DNA of 64,000 nucleotides from JBGPHT01 sp041484525 (GTDB lineage: Bacteria; Acidobacteriota; Terriglobia; Bryobacterales; Bryobacteraceae): the NCBI GenBank assembly GCA_041484525.1, contig JBGPHT010000013.1, positions 1 through 64,000 on the forward strand, read 5' to 3'. Within the stretch, counting starts at the first letter, position 1; each line of letters opens with the position of its first letter. Positions 24,465-32,112 of the stretch are shown one piece after another. The notes under the pieces were generated by a model. It saw nothing but the letters and a program-made list of their open reading frames with translations. It ran no database searches and was not told where the DNA came from. The position numbers were made by a program, and so were the translations under genes.

Positions 24465-25352
24465 CTACTGGCCGAAGGTATTGCAGGAGGCGATGTCGCC
24501 CGATTCCAGGCCGCGGCGGAACCACTGCGTACGCTGGGTGGCGGACCCGTGCGTGAATGACTCGGGGCTGACGTATTCGCGGGCCATCTTCTGCATGCGG
24601 TCGTCGCCCACCGCGGCGGCGGCATCCATGCCGGCGGCGATGTCGGACTGGTCGATGATGTTGCGCTGTTCGGTCGAGTGGCCCCATACACCCGCGAGAC
24701 AGTCGGCCTGCAGCTCGAGGCGGACGGATAGCGGGTTGGCCGCGGATGGTTCGCTGCGCTGCAACCGGCTTACTTTTTGTGCGATTCCGAGCAACTTCTG
24801 CACGTGGTGTCCGATTTCGTGAGCGATTACGTAGGCTTGGCCGAATTCGCCGGGCGCGCCGAAGCGAGTGGCGAGTTCCTGGAAGAAGCCGAGATCGACA
24901 TAGACCTTCTCGTCCTCGGGGCAGTAAAACGGGCCTGTGGCGAATTGGGCGGCGCCGCATCCGGATACTGTGTAGTCGCGGAAGAGGACGAGTTTCGCGC
25001 GGCGATAGGGGACACCGGTCTTCGGCAGCAGACGCTCCCAGGTCTGCTGGGCATCGTCGAGCACGAAGGAGACGAACTGCACTTCCTTCTCCTCACCAGC
25101 GTCGCGGCTGGCGCTGCCCACGCCGGGATTGGCGTCGTCCTGGCGATACGACTGGGTGGGTGCAGGCGTTCCGGAGTTGAAGAGGTCGTTGCGAAAGACG
25201 ATGCTGAGCACGATCGACAGCAGCGTACCGCCGATGCCCAGGTGCCGGCCGCCAAACCCGCCGAAACTGGGGCCGCCGAAACCAAAACCACCACCGCCTT
25301 CGCTGCGGCGATCTTCAATGTCAGGGCTTTGGCCACCGGGTGTCCAACGCAT
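24465..25352 (-). CDS. Neutral zinc metallopeptidase, YpfJ family
   Basis: 295 residues. The ATG at 25352 with GGGAGGT upstream is chosen; the frame continues upstream through the MITE region without conservation. The N-terminus MRWTPGGQSPDIEDRR and a Gly-rich segment are standard for the family, followed by one membrane helix (TLLSIVLSIVF). The catalytic part has VYVDLGFFQEL, the zinc motif HEIGHHVQ, LELQADCLAGVWG with the third ligand Glu/Asp region, and C-terminal TFTHGSA-like sequence (SFTHGSATQRTQWF). Probably a membrane-anchored peptidase facing the periplasm; natural substrate unknown. Confidence 0.93.
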   Translation of the reverse strand: MRWTPGGQSPDIEDRRSEGGGGFGFGGPSFGGFGGRHLGIGGTLLSIVLSIVFRNDLFNSGTPAPTQSYRQDDANPGVGSASRDAGEEKEVQFVSFVLDDAQQTWERLLPKTGVPYRRAKLVLFRDYTVSGCGAAQFATGPFYCPEDEKVYVDLGFFQELATRFGAPGEFGQAYVIAHEIGHHVQKLLGIAQKVSRLQRSEPSAANPLSVRLELQADCLAGVWGHSTEQRNIIDQSDIAAGMDAAAAVGDDRMQKMAREYVSPESFTHGSATQRTQWFRRGLESGDIASCNTFGQ

Positions 25353-25463
25353 GTTTACCTCCCTGCTACGTTGATGCAACTGGGGTACTATCTGTTTTGC
25401 AATCGGCAGCAGGACGCAGGCCGGAATAAAATAAATCTCTCGATTGAGTTGCCGGACGCGCGG

Positions 25464-25695
25464 TTCCATCACGGGTGTGCGACATAAAAGTGGAGCCACC
25501 CGGCGCAACCTGATTTTTGACGGCCCGCAGGGTCCCGAAGCAAAGGGCCTCAAGGACGGGCAATCCCGCAACGGTCAAGATGCGCGTTCGCCGCACAGCG
25601 GCCAGAAGCCTTGCGTATGTGTACGCTCAGACTCTTGTCGTTTTGTTGAGGATGCGTGGGTCTCTCCACTTTTATGTCGCACACCCTTCCATCAC
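25464..25695. mobile_element. MITE (non-autonomous insertion element) with target-site duplication
   Basis: A 214-bp element at 25473-25686. It has perfect 23-bp terminal inverted repeats (25473-25495 and 25664-25686, outer end GGGTGTGCGACATAAAAGTG) flanked by an exact 9-bp direct repeat TTCCATCAC (25464-25472 and 25687-25695). The interior has no transposase-like reading frame. A 9-bp duplication and G-rich tips occur in several IS families and I cannot assign one. It fills most of the 389-bp gap between the divergent zinc peptidase and radical SAM genes; the rest holds only their start regions. Confidence 0.88.
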
Positions 25696-25725
25696 TCCAA
25701 CTGATAGCGCATGAGAACCGGCGGG

Positions 25726-25731
25726 TACAAT
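25726..25731 (+). promoter_or_regulatory. Candidate -10 box of the radical SAM gene
   Basis: TACAAT lies only 10 bp before the ATG at 25742 and no SD is visible, so the mRNA may be leaderless or nearly so. No convincing -35 box is seen. Confidence 0.35.
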
Positions 25732-25741
25732 AAGTGTAAGC

Positions 25742-26767
25742 ATGAGGGCCTGGAACCGCGCAAAGCTTCTGTGGGGCTACCTCGCGCGGCGGACCCGGCT
25801 GGGGGCGCTGCCCGTCGAGTACATCGTCGAGACCACGGCGAAGTGCAACCTGTATTGCCCCATGTGCCCGCGGGAGACGCATAAACAGCCCAAGGCCGAC
25901 ATGGCGGACGATGTGTTCGAACGCCTGGTGCGGCAGTCCGGGAAGTCGGCCGAGCACATGATGCTGATCGGGCTGGGCGAGCCGTTCATGGACCCGCAGA
26001 TCTTCGAGCGCATCGAGTTCTGCCACCGTCACAGCATCTCGACGCTGCTCTCGACGAACGGCACCTTTCTGGACGAGCGCATGTCGGCGCGCGTGCTCGA
26101 TTCACCGCTGGAGCAGATCACGCTCAGCTTCGACGGCGCGAGCAAGGAGACCTTCGAGTTCTATCGCAAGGGCGCGAAATTCGAGAAGGTGCGGGACAAC
26201 TTCGTGCGCTTCTCGAAGATGAAGCGCGAGCGCGGCTCGAAGCTGCAGGTGGTGGTGCAGATGGTTCGGATGGAGGGCAACGCGCATGAGGTAGACGAGT
26301 TCATGCGCTTCTGGAGCGCGGTACCCGGAGTGGACCAGGTGCGGGTCAAAGAGGACGAGACCAACCTGATGCGCCCCGATGCCGGACACGCGGCCAGCGA
26401 TTGGAAGCACCCCTGCCACTACCTGTGGCGCGGGCCGATGTACGTCAAGCAGAATGGCGACGTATATCCGTGCTGCCAGAGCTACATGCTGGACGGGAAG
26501 CCGCTGGGGAATCTTGCAACCGAGGACCTGGTGTCGATCTGGAATTCGACCGAGATGCAGGAGATGCGGAGATTGCACGTGTCGGGCCGCGGCGGCGAGG
26601 TGGACGTGTGCTCCCGCTGCTGCACCACGATTCCGCATCCCGCGCTGGTGACGGGCAGTTTGATTCTGCACGGCAAGACGGTGCGCCGCCTGGTGCCGTT
26701 GGTGGAGCGCTTGACGTATCTGTCGAAGCTGCCGCGAAATCTGCTGCGCCCGCCGAATCGGCATTGA
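25742..26767 (+). CDS. Radical SAM protein with SPASM domain
   Basis: 341 residues. The radical SAM cluster motif is CNLYCPMC (CxxxCxxC), in the context VEYIVETTAKCNLYCPMCPRE. Family features follow: LIGLGEPFMDP, LLSTNGTFLD and LSFDGASKETFEFYRKG. The C-terminal SPASM-type cysteines are in HPCHYLW, DVYPCCQSYM and DVCSRCC, binding auxiliary Fe-S clusters, with the usual GNLATEDLVSIWNS. Such enzymes modify peptides or carry out other radical chemistry; no precursor peptide gene is visible beside it, so the substrate is unknown. Confidence 0.9.
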   Translation: MRAWNRAKLLWGYLARRTRLGALPVEYIVETTAKCNLYCPMCPRETHKQPKADMADDVFERLVRQSGKSAEHMMLIGLGEPFMDPQIFERIEFCHRHSISTLLSTNGTFLDERMSARVLDSPLEQITLSFDGASKETFEFYRKGAKFEKVRDNFVRFSKMKRERGSKLQVVVQMVRMEGNAHEVDEFMRFWSAVPGVDQVRVKEDETNLMRPDAGHAASDWKHPCHYLWRGPMYVKQNGDVYPCCQSYMLDGKPLGNLATEDLVSIWNSTEMQEMRRLHVSGRGGEVDVCSRCCTTIPHPALVTGSLILHGKTVRRLVPLVERLTYLSKLPRNLLRPPNRH

Positions 26768-26806
26768 TCCGTTTTCCAACGCCCGATCTGATACGAGAAT
26801 GGGATC

Positions 26807-27187
26807 ATGACCGGCGTGAGAATGGACAAGTGGCTGTGGGCCGCCAGATTCTTCAAGACGCGCTCGCTGGCTTCGCGGGCATGCGAACGCGGTAGGATTA
26901 CGGCCAACGGGCAACCGGCCAAGGCGTCGCGCGAAGTCCGGGCCAGCGACATGTTGCTAGTGAAGAACGACAGCGGCGACTTTCAGGTGGAGGTCCTGGT
27001 TCTCAGTGAGATGCGTGGCCCGGCGGCGGTTGCCCAGACACTCTATCGTGAGACGGAGGCGAGCCGCGAGTTGCGGCTGAAGACGGCAGAAGAGCGAAAA
27101 GCGATGCGGGGTTTCGAAGACTTGCGGGAACGAAAACCATCAAAACGCGACCGTCGTAAGATCGACCGATTCCGGGGCAGAGGGTGA
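26807..27187 (+). CDS. hslR: S4-domain RNA-binding heat-shock protein Hsp15
   Basis: 126 residues. The S4 domain at the N-terminus reads MDKWLWAARFFKTRSLASRACERGRITANGQPAKASREVRASD, followed by a basic C-terminal tail (KPSKRDRRKIDRFRGRG). Hsp15 binds free 50S subunits carrying stalled nascent chains and helps recycle them. The ATG at 26807 was taken; a second ATG at 26822 matches the usual family start MDKWLW and is equally possible. Confidence 0.88.
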   Translation: MTGVRMDKWLWAARFFKTRSLASRACERGRITANGQPAKASREVRASDMLLVKNDSGDFQVEVLVLSEMRGPAAVAQTLYRETEASRELRLKTAEERKAMRGFEDLRERKPSKRDRRKIDRFRGRG

Positions 27188-27210
27188 CTGCGGAAGTCAG
27201 CGGCTGCGGT

Positions 27211-27501
27211 TCAACGCTTTGCGGGCACCGGCTCAAAACTTATCTTGAGCCGCGTTTTAGTGGCAGAGGCAAGCCGCTCCAGGGTGTGTGTAGAAGGCCG
27301 GACGCGGCCGCTTTCCAAACGCGCGATGACCGGCTGGCTGGTCTCCATTCGCTCCGCGAGTTGTTCTTGCGTAAGACCAGCGTGTACACGTGCGTGAATG
27401 ACCGCACGCGCAAGCTCGAACTCAGGCGCCAGCGCTTCGTGCGCCCGCCGGTAATCGCCATTCTTCATCCAGTTCCGATGGAGATCTCTGACCTTGCTCA
27501 T
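27211..27501 (-). CDS. Xre-family HTH antitoxin (HigA-like)
   Basis: 96 residues. A Cro/CI-type helix-turn-helix is clear in the second half (LTQEQLAERMETSQPVIARLESGRVRPSTHTLERLASATKTRL), preceded by an N-terminal region that probably binds the toxin. The ATG overlaps the stop of the upstream toxin gene by 4 bp (ATGA). Toxin first, antitoxin second is the HigBA order. It should neutralise the toxin and repress the operon, possibly at the palindrome 27790-27801. Confidence 0.88.
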   Translation of the reverse strand: MSKVRDLHRNWMKNGDYRRAHEALAPEFELARAVIHARVHAGLTQEQLAERMETSQPVIARLESGRVRPSTHTLERLASATKTRLKISFEPVPAKR

Positions 27502-27788
27502 TGCCTCACCTCCTTTGCGCGTTTGAGGGCCAACTCTATTTCACGGTTGGGAGTCTTTTGCGTCTTCTTCACGAATACCCGCACAACTACAACGCGCCGG
27601 CCAGTTGCCGTAACGTAAATCGCTCGCGAGACGCCATCCTTGCCTTTCATCCGCATCTCCCAGAGAGGACCGCGGACGTGCTTTACGTGCGGCTCCCGAA
27701 CCCGCTCCAGACCAAACTCCTCGATCAGACGGGAGATATGGACAAAGCGGATCCGCATGTCAGCGGGCAAGACCTCCAATTTCCGCAT
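27498..27788 (-). CDS. RelE/HigB-family mRNA-interferase-like toxin (Gp49-like)
   Basis: 96 residues from the ATG at 27788; a TTG one codon upstream also fits. The HigB/Gp49 core is visible: PHVKHVRGPLWEMRMKGKDGVSRAIYVTATGRRVVVVRVFVKKTQKTP, with the conserved K-x-L-W-E and R-x-x-Y strands. The C-terminal EIELALKRAKEV helix is typical. Family members cleave mRNA on the ribosome. Paired with the Xre antitoxin. Confidence 0.88.
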   Translation of the reverse strand: MRKLEVLPADMRIRFVHISRLIEEFGLERVREPHVKHVRGPLWEMRMKGKDGVSRAIYVTATGRRVVVVRVFVKKTQKTPNREIELALKRAKEVRQ

Positions 27789-27789
27789 C

Positions 27790-27801
27790 AACGACGTCGT
27801 T
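27790..27801. promoter_or_regulatory. Perfect palindrome at the toxin-antitoxin promoter
   Basis: AACGACGTCGTT, a 12-bp perfect palindrome immediately upstream of the toxin start codon. This is the position expected for an autoregulatory site bound by the Xre antitoxin. Confidence 0.5.
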
Positions 27802-27836
27802 CAACGTTTCTACGGTCCACAAAAATGCTCGCCCTC

Positions 27837-27842
27837 ATTATA
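27837..27842 (-). promoter_or_regulatory. -10 box of the toxin-antitoxin operon
   Basis: A consensus TATAAT on the minus strand, about 48 bp before the toxin ATG. The -35 region is poor, and the surrounding 27820-27870 is AT-rich. Confidence 0.5.
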
Positions 27843-27906
27843 GCGTTTTTGGTATATTGTCGCTCGAACTACACTTATCGCTGACAGGCTCGCCCCGCTG
27901 CCCAAC

Positions 27907-29310
27907 CTACAACGCCACCCAGACCGACTTCTTGCTCGTATATTGCTCGATCGCGTCCGCGCCCAGATCCCGCCCGAAGCCGCTCTGCTTGTAGCCGCCG
28001 AAAGGGGACGCGGAATCGAATCCGTTATAGGTGTTGATCCAGACCGAGCCGGCCTGGATCTCCCCCGCCATGCGATGGGCCAGGCGGACATCGCGCGTCC
28101 ATACCGCGGCGGCCAGACCGTAGATGGTGCCGTTCGCGATCTTCACCGCCTCCTCCGCATCGCGGAACCGGATGGCGCTCACCACGGGACCGAAAATCTC
28201 TTCGCGCGCGATACGCATTTCGGGGGTCACCTCGCCAAACACGGTCGGCTTCACGAACCAGCCTTTGCACTTCTCGCCTTCGGTGTCGCGCTCGCCGCCG
28301 GCCAGGAGTTGCGCGCCCTCCTCCTTGCCGTACTCGATGTAGTCGAGGATGCGGTCCATCTGGCGCGACGAGATCTGCGGTCCCATCTGGCTCGCCGGAT
28401 CGAGCGGATTGCCGACGCGCAGCTTGCGGGCGCGGGCCGTGAGCTCTTCGAGGAACCGATCGTACACGCCGGCATGCAGCAGCAGGCGCGACCCGGCGGT
28501 GCACATCTCACCCTTGTTGCCGAAGACGCCCCAGAACGAGGCTTTCATGGCGGCGTCGAAATCGGCGTCCGGGAAAATGATGTTGGGCGACTTGCCGCCC
28601 AGTTCCAAACTTAGTCGCTTCAGGTTCGAAACCGAAGATGCCTGCAGCAGCTTGCGGGCGGTCGCGATGCTGCCGGTGAAACTGATCTTGTCCACGTCCT
28701 CGTGCAGCGCCAGCGCCTCGCCCGCCGTTTCGCCGTAGCCCGTCACCACGTTGAGGACACCCTCCGGCAAGCCGGCCTCGAGAGCGATTTCGGCGAACTT
28801 CAGCGCATTGAGCGGCGTCAACTCCGACGGCTTGAGCACCACGGAGCAGCCGCAGGCCAGCGCGGGGGCCACCTTCCACGCGGCGATCTGCAGCGGAATG
28901 TTCCACGGCACAATCGCGCCCACCACGCCCACCGGCTCGCGCAGCGTGTAGTTGAGGAACGGACCGTCCACCGGAATGGTCTCGCCGTGGATCTTGCGCA
29001 CCCAGCCGGCGTAGTAGCGGAAGCAATCGGCGGCGGGCGCTACGTCGGCGCCGGCGGCCTCGCGCAGCGTCTTGCCGTTTTCCTGCGAGATGATTGCCGC
29101 CAGTTCGTCGCGATGGCGCATCAGCAGGTCGCCGATGTTCCACAGGACGCGCTCGCGCTTCGAAGGGTCCATGCCGCGCCACGTTTTCCGCTGGAAGGTG
29201 GCGCGCGCGGCGGCAACGGCGCGATCCACATCGGCGCCGTCGAAATCGGGAACGGTCGCGATCAACTCGCCGGTGGCGGGGTTGTTCACGTCGATGTGGC
29301 AGGCGGACAT
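27907..29310 (-). CDS. NAD(P)-dependent aldehyde dehydrogenase
   Basis: 467 residues from the ATG at 29310; a GTG at 29316 is possible. The active-site features are intact: IVPWNIPLQ (oxyanion Asn), the general-base Glu in LELGGKSPN, the catalytic Cys in GEMCTAGSR, the cofactor Glu-Phe in EEIFGPVVS, and the NPATGE start. It belongs to the broad retinal/betaine/phenylacetaldehyde-type group; the precise aldehyde cannot be told. It starts 9 bp after the Nramp stop, so it is probably the last gene of the operon, though a functional link to metal transport is not obvious. Confidence 0.92.
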   Translation of the reverse strand: MSACHIDVNNPATGELIATVPDFDGADVDRAVAAARATFQRKTWRGMDPSKRERVLWNIGDLLMRHRDELAAIISQENGKTLREAAGADVAPAADCFRYYAGWVRKIHGETIPVDGPFLNYTLREPVGVVGAIVPWNIPLQIAAWKVAPALACGCSVVLKPSELTPLNALKFAEIALEAGLPEGVLNVVTGYGETAGEALALHEDVDKISFTGSIATARKLLQASSVSNLKRLSLELGGKSPNIIFPDADFDAAMKASFWGVFGNKGEMCTAGSRLLLHAGVYDRFLEELTARARKLRVGNPLDPASQMGPQISSRQMDRILDYIEYGKEEGAQLLAGGERDTEGEKCKGWFVKPTVFGEVTPEMRIAREEIFGPVVSAIRFRDAEEAVKIANGTIYGLAAAVWTRDVRLAHRMAGEIQAGSVWINTYNGFDSASPFGGYKQSGFGRDLGADAIEQYTSKKSVWVAL

Positions 29311-29319
29311 TCCCACAGT

Positions 29320-30567
29320 TTACGGCATGCCGCGAACTTGAATCCCCACGTAAGCGAGCGTCAGCCCGATGATCAGCACTACGGCGATCCACGAGACCAG
29401 ATTGAACCAGGGCGGGTTCGCCCACTCGCCCATGAGGTCGCGTTTGTTGATGAGCAGGATCATGAAGATCAACACGAACGGCAGCAGCGCTCCGTTGAGC
29501 ACCTGCGAGAGCAGGATCATCCGGACCAGCGGGAATTTCGGGATCAGCACCACGCCCGCGCCCACGACGATCAGCAGCGTATACAGAAGGTAGAAGATGG
29601 GCGCCTCGCGAATCCGGCGGTTCACTCCCGATTCGAATCCAAGACCTTCGCAGACCGAGTATGCCGTCGAGAGCGGCAGGATGCAGGCCGCGAAAATCGA
29701 AGCGTTGAACAACCCTCCGCTGAACAGCAGGTAGGCGTAATCGCCGAATGGCCGAAGGGCGAGCGCGGCCTCGGTTGCGTCCTTGATCTCCCGTGGCGCG
29801 ACGCTATAAATCGCGCCCGCACAGGCCACGATGATGAAGAATGCGATCACCGAAGTCATGAAGCAGCCGACGATGACTTCGATGCGCGACTCGGCATAGT
29901 CTTTCGCGGTGATGCCCTTCTCCACCACGGCCGCCTGCAGATAGAACTGCATCCAGGGCGCGATGGTGGTGCCCACCATGCCGATCAGCATGTAGATGTA
30001 CGCCGGTTCCAGCAGGAGCACCGGGTGCACGCTATAGATCGCGGCTTCCTTCCAGTCGGGCTTGACGAGGAATCCGGAAATCACGTAGGTCACGTACAAC
30101 ACGCACGAGAACAGGAAAATCTTCTCCACGCTCTGGTAGTTCCCCTTCACCACCAGGAACCACACCGCCAGCGCCGCCAGCGGCACGGAGATGTAGCGGC
30201 TGATGTGGAACAGCTCGAGCGAGCTGGCGATGCCCGCAAATTCGGACATGACGTTGGTGAGGTTGACGGCGACCAGCAGCGCCATCAGCAGAAACGTGAT
30301 GCGCAGGCCGAATTCCTCGCGGATCAGATCGGAGAGGCCCTTCCCCGTCACCGCGCCCATGCGCGAGCACATCTCCTGCGTGACGATCAACAGCAGGGTG
30401 ATGGGGAGCAGCGTCCAGAGCGGCAGGTAGCCGAACTGCGCGCCGGCCGCCGAATAAGTGTAGATACCGCCGGCGTCGTTATCCACCACCGCAGTGATGA
30501 ACCCCGGCCCGAGGACGGCGAAGAAGACTACAAGATGGTGACGGAAACGGCCCAGGAGTTTCCGCAT
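29320..30567 (-). CDS. Atypical Nramp-family transporter, probably Mg2+ type (NRMT-like)
   Basis: 415 residues, about 11 membrane helices. The fold is Nramp (GPGFITAVVDNDAGG in helix 1), but both metal-site motifs deviate: DPGN of helix 1 is DAGG, and the helix 6 M-P-H motif is A-P-W (IGMVGTTIAPWMQFYL). Loss of that Met removes the soft ligand selecting Mn/Fe over Mg/Ca and is the mark of the Nramp-related magnesium transporters. The gene lies 3 bp downstream of a protein with MgtE-N and CBS domains, the regulatory module of Mg2+ channels, which supports Mg2+ as cargo. Mn2+/Fe2+ transport is therefore less likely. Substrate remains inferred. Confidence 0.8.
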   Translation of the reverse strand: MRKLLGRFRHHLVVFFAVLGPGFITAVVDNDAGGIYTYSAAGAQFGYLPLWTLLPITLLLIVTQEMCSRMGAVTGKGLSDLIREEFGLRITFLLMALLVAVNLTNVMSEFAGIASSLELFHISRYISVPLAALAVWFLVVKGNYQSVEKIFLFSCVLYVTYVISGFLVKPDWKEAAIYSVHPVLLLEPAYIYMLIGMVGTTIAPWMQFYLQAAVVEKGITAKDYAESRIEVIVGCFMTSVIAFFIIVACAGAIYSVAPREIKDATEAALALRPFGDYAYLLFSGGLFNASIFAACILPLSTAYSVCEGLGFESGVNRRIREAPIFYLLYTLLIVVGAGVVLIPKFPLVRMILLSQVLNGALLPFVLIFMILLINKRDLMGEWANPPWFNLVSWIAVVLIIGLTLAYVGIQVRGMP

Positions 30568-30570
30568 CCG

Positions 30571-31815
30571 CTATTTCTGCCTTAGCACCGAGATGATGTC
30601 GTCGGCGGTGATCACGCCGGCGAGCTTGCCGTCTTCGTCCACCACGGGCAAAGTCAGCAGGTTGTATTTGTCGAACAGCTCCGTGATGCGGTCCTGTTTT
30701 TCATCCACGCTGACCTGGATCAGCGTTTCCATGGCGAGGTCTTGCAGCCGGGCGTTGCCTGACGCCACGAACAGCCGGGCCAGCGGAATCGTGGCCGTGA
30801 GCCGCTCATCGCCATCCACCAGGAAGAGCGTGTTCAGGCTCTCCAGCAGGTCTTCGTTGCCGCGCAGCGCGGCCATGGCGTCCGTTACGGAGGCGTTGTC
30901 GTGCAGCGCCACAAACTCGGTGTTCATCATGCCGCCGGCAGTGTCCTCGTGGAACTCGAGAAGCTCGCGCACCTCCGTCTTGGGGGCGGAATCCATTTCG
31001 TCGAGGATGTCCTCAGAAGCCTGCTCTTCCAGTTCGGAGAGCAGGTCGGCGGCCTCGTCGGGCGCCATCTCTTCAACAATGTCGGCGGCCTTTTCCGGCT
31101 CCAGGGACTCCAGAATGCTGACCTGCATTTTGGGATCGACCTCGGAGAGGGCGTCGGCCGCCGCCTCGCTGTCGATGGTTTCGAAGATGGCCTCGCGCTC
31201 TGCCGGACCCAGGTCCTCGACGATGTCCGCCAGGTCGGCGGGGTGCATCTGCTCCAGTTTCTCGTAGGAGATGTTGAGCCGTAGGCGGCGCAGCGGATCG
31301 GGCTCGACCACGTTGCACAGCTCCCAGCGAATGGAGTTGGGCGGAATGGGCTGCTGCAGCCGCCGGATCCACATGCGCGGGACCACTCCCTGCAGCACGC
31401 GGCGAAGAATACTGCGAATCCCGATATCGACTTCCTGCACGTACAACACGTCGCGCTCGCCGTCTTTCTGAATCCCCATGGTGATGTCGTTGACGCGCAC
31501 CACCTTGCGGCCGGTCACGTCGATGATCTGCTGATCCAGCAGGTCGCGGCCGATGCGCAGCATGTATTCGTCGTCGTGGTAGGGGGTGAGCTGTTCGTCG
31601 GAAAGCTGGATGCCACGCTTCAGATCGAGCGTCCGGATCTGGTCGTAGCGGACCACGAACCACGCATAGCCGCCGCCCACCAGCACGCGATCGATGCGCG
31701 ACGAATGGACGAGGGGAACGAGGGCGGCGTCTTTGACGCGGCCAATCCGGCGGCCCCGCACATCGAGCACCGGCATGGCCAACAGCTCTGTGAAGAAGAG
31801 GAAGTTGTCCGCCAT
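30571..31815 (-). CDS. PRC-barrel / MgtE-N / CBS-pair regulatory protein
   Basis: 414 residues, soluble. Residues about 8-80 and 85-150 form PRC-barrel-like segments (MPVLDVRGRRIGRVKDAAL; IIDVTGRKVVRVNDI). Residues about 185-285 are an MgtE N-terminal superhelix (LEQMHPADLADIVEDLGPAE, LEPEKAADIVEEMAPDEAAD). Residues about 290-414 are two CBS motifs (MMNTEFVALHDNASVTDAM and LLTLPVVDEDGKLAGVITADDII). In MgtE these modules sense cytoplasmic Mg2+ and gate the channel; here the channel domain is missing and an Nramp gene follows after 3 bp. The likely role is a Mg2+-sensing regulator of that transporter. Confidence 0.88.
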   Translation of the reverse strand: MADNFLFFTELLAMPVLDVRGRRIGRVKDAALVPLVHSSRIDRVLVGGGYAWFVVRYDQIRTLDLKRGIQLSDEQLTPYHDDEYMLRIGRDLLDQQIIDVTGRKVVRVNDITMGIQKDGERDVLYVQEVDIGIRSILRRVLQGVVPRMWIRRLQQPIPPNSIRWELCNVVEPDPLRRLRLNISYEKLEQMHPADLADIVEDLGPAEREAIFETIDSEAAADALSEVDPKMQVSILESLEPEKAADIVEEMAPDEAADLLSELEEQASEDILDEMDSAPKTEVRELLEFHEDTAGGMMNTEFVALHDNASVTDAMAALRGNEDLLESLNTLFLVDGDERLTATIPLARLFVASGNARLQDLAMETLIQVSVDEKQDRITELFDKYNLLTLPVVDEDGKLAGVITADDIISVLRQK

Positions 31816-31878
31816 CGAAAACGCCCCGGCGCTGGAGACATCGAGCGCGGTACGGGACTGCTTTCGACTTGGGACTTA

Positions 31879-31930
31879 CGGATGCGCTCTACACGGCTTT
31901 TCCAACGCCATTCCCAATATGGCGCATCCG
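31879..31930. other. Inverted repeat upstream of the PRC/MgtE-N/CBS gene
   Basis: CGGATGCGC at 31879-31887 pairs with GCGCATCCG at 31922-31930, with flanking TTAC/GTAA extending the stem past a 1-nt bulge. It lies 64-115 bp before the start codon, so it could be a leader structure or operator. The rest of the 297-bp intergenic stretch 31816-32112 shows no gene. Confidence 0.4.
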
Positions 31931-32112
31931 GTAATGCAGCCGCAAGCAAAAAATGGTGCGCGATATAAGCAGGATCACGGGGACCTGAAACGGGCCTGGC
32001 GAGCCCGCCTGCACCGCGGCCCGCTATCCAAAGGCAGCCTGGATCGGTTGGCGGATTTGAGCATTTCCTGACAATAGAATCGCCTACAATCATAAGAAGC
32101 GGCTTCAACCTA

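Noticed and set aside
25473..25686. Small frames inside the MITE as a peptide gene or transposase remnant
   Set aside because: None has a start with SD, conserved motifs or a length beyond chance; the segment is explained by terminal repeats and target duplication.
27211..27788. Prophage or genomic-island call based on the TA pair, restriction-modification genes, MITE and tRNA-Arg
   Set aside because: No integrase, phage structural genes, att repeats or tRNA 3'-end duplication are present, and these features are spread between ordinary metabolic genes.
31816..32112. Mg2+ riboswitch (M-box) upstream of the MgtE-N/CBS gene
   Set aside because: There is one inverted repeat, but I cannot identify the conserved loops of the M-box; kept only as an unassigned repeat.
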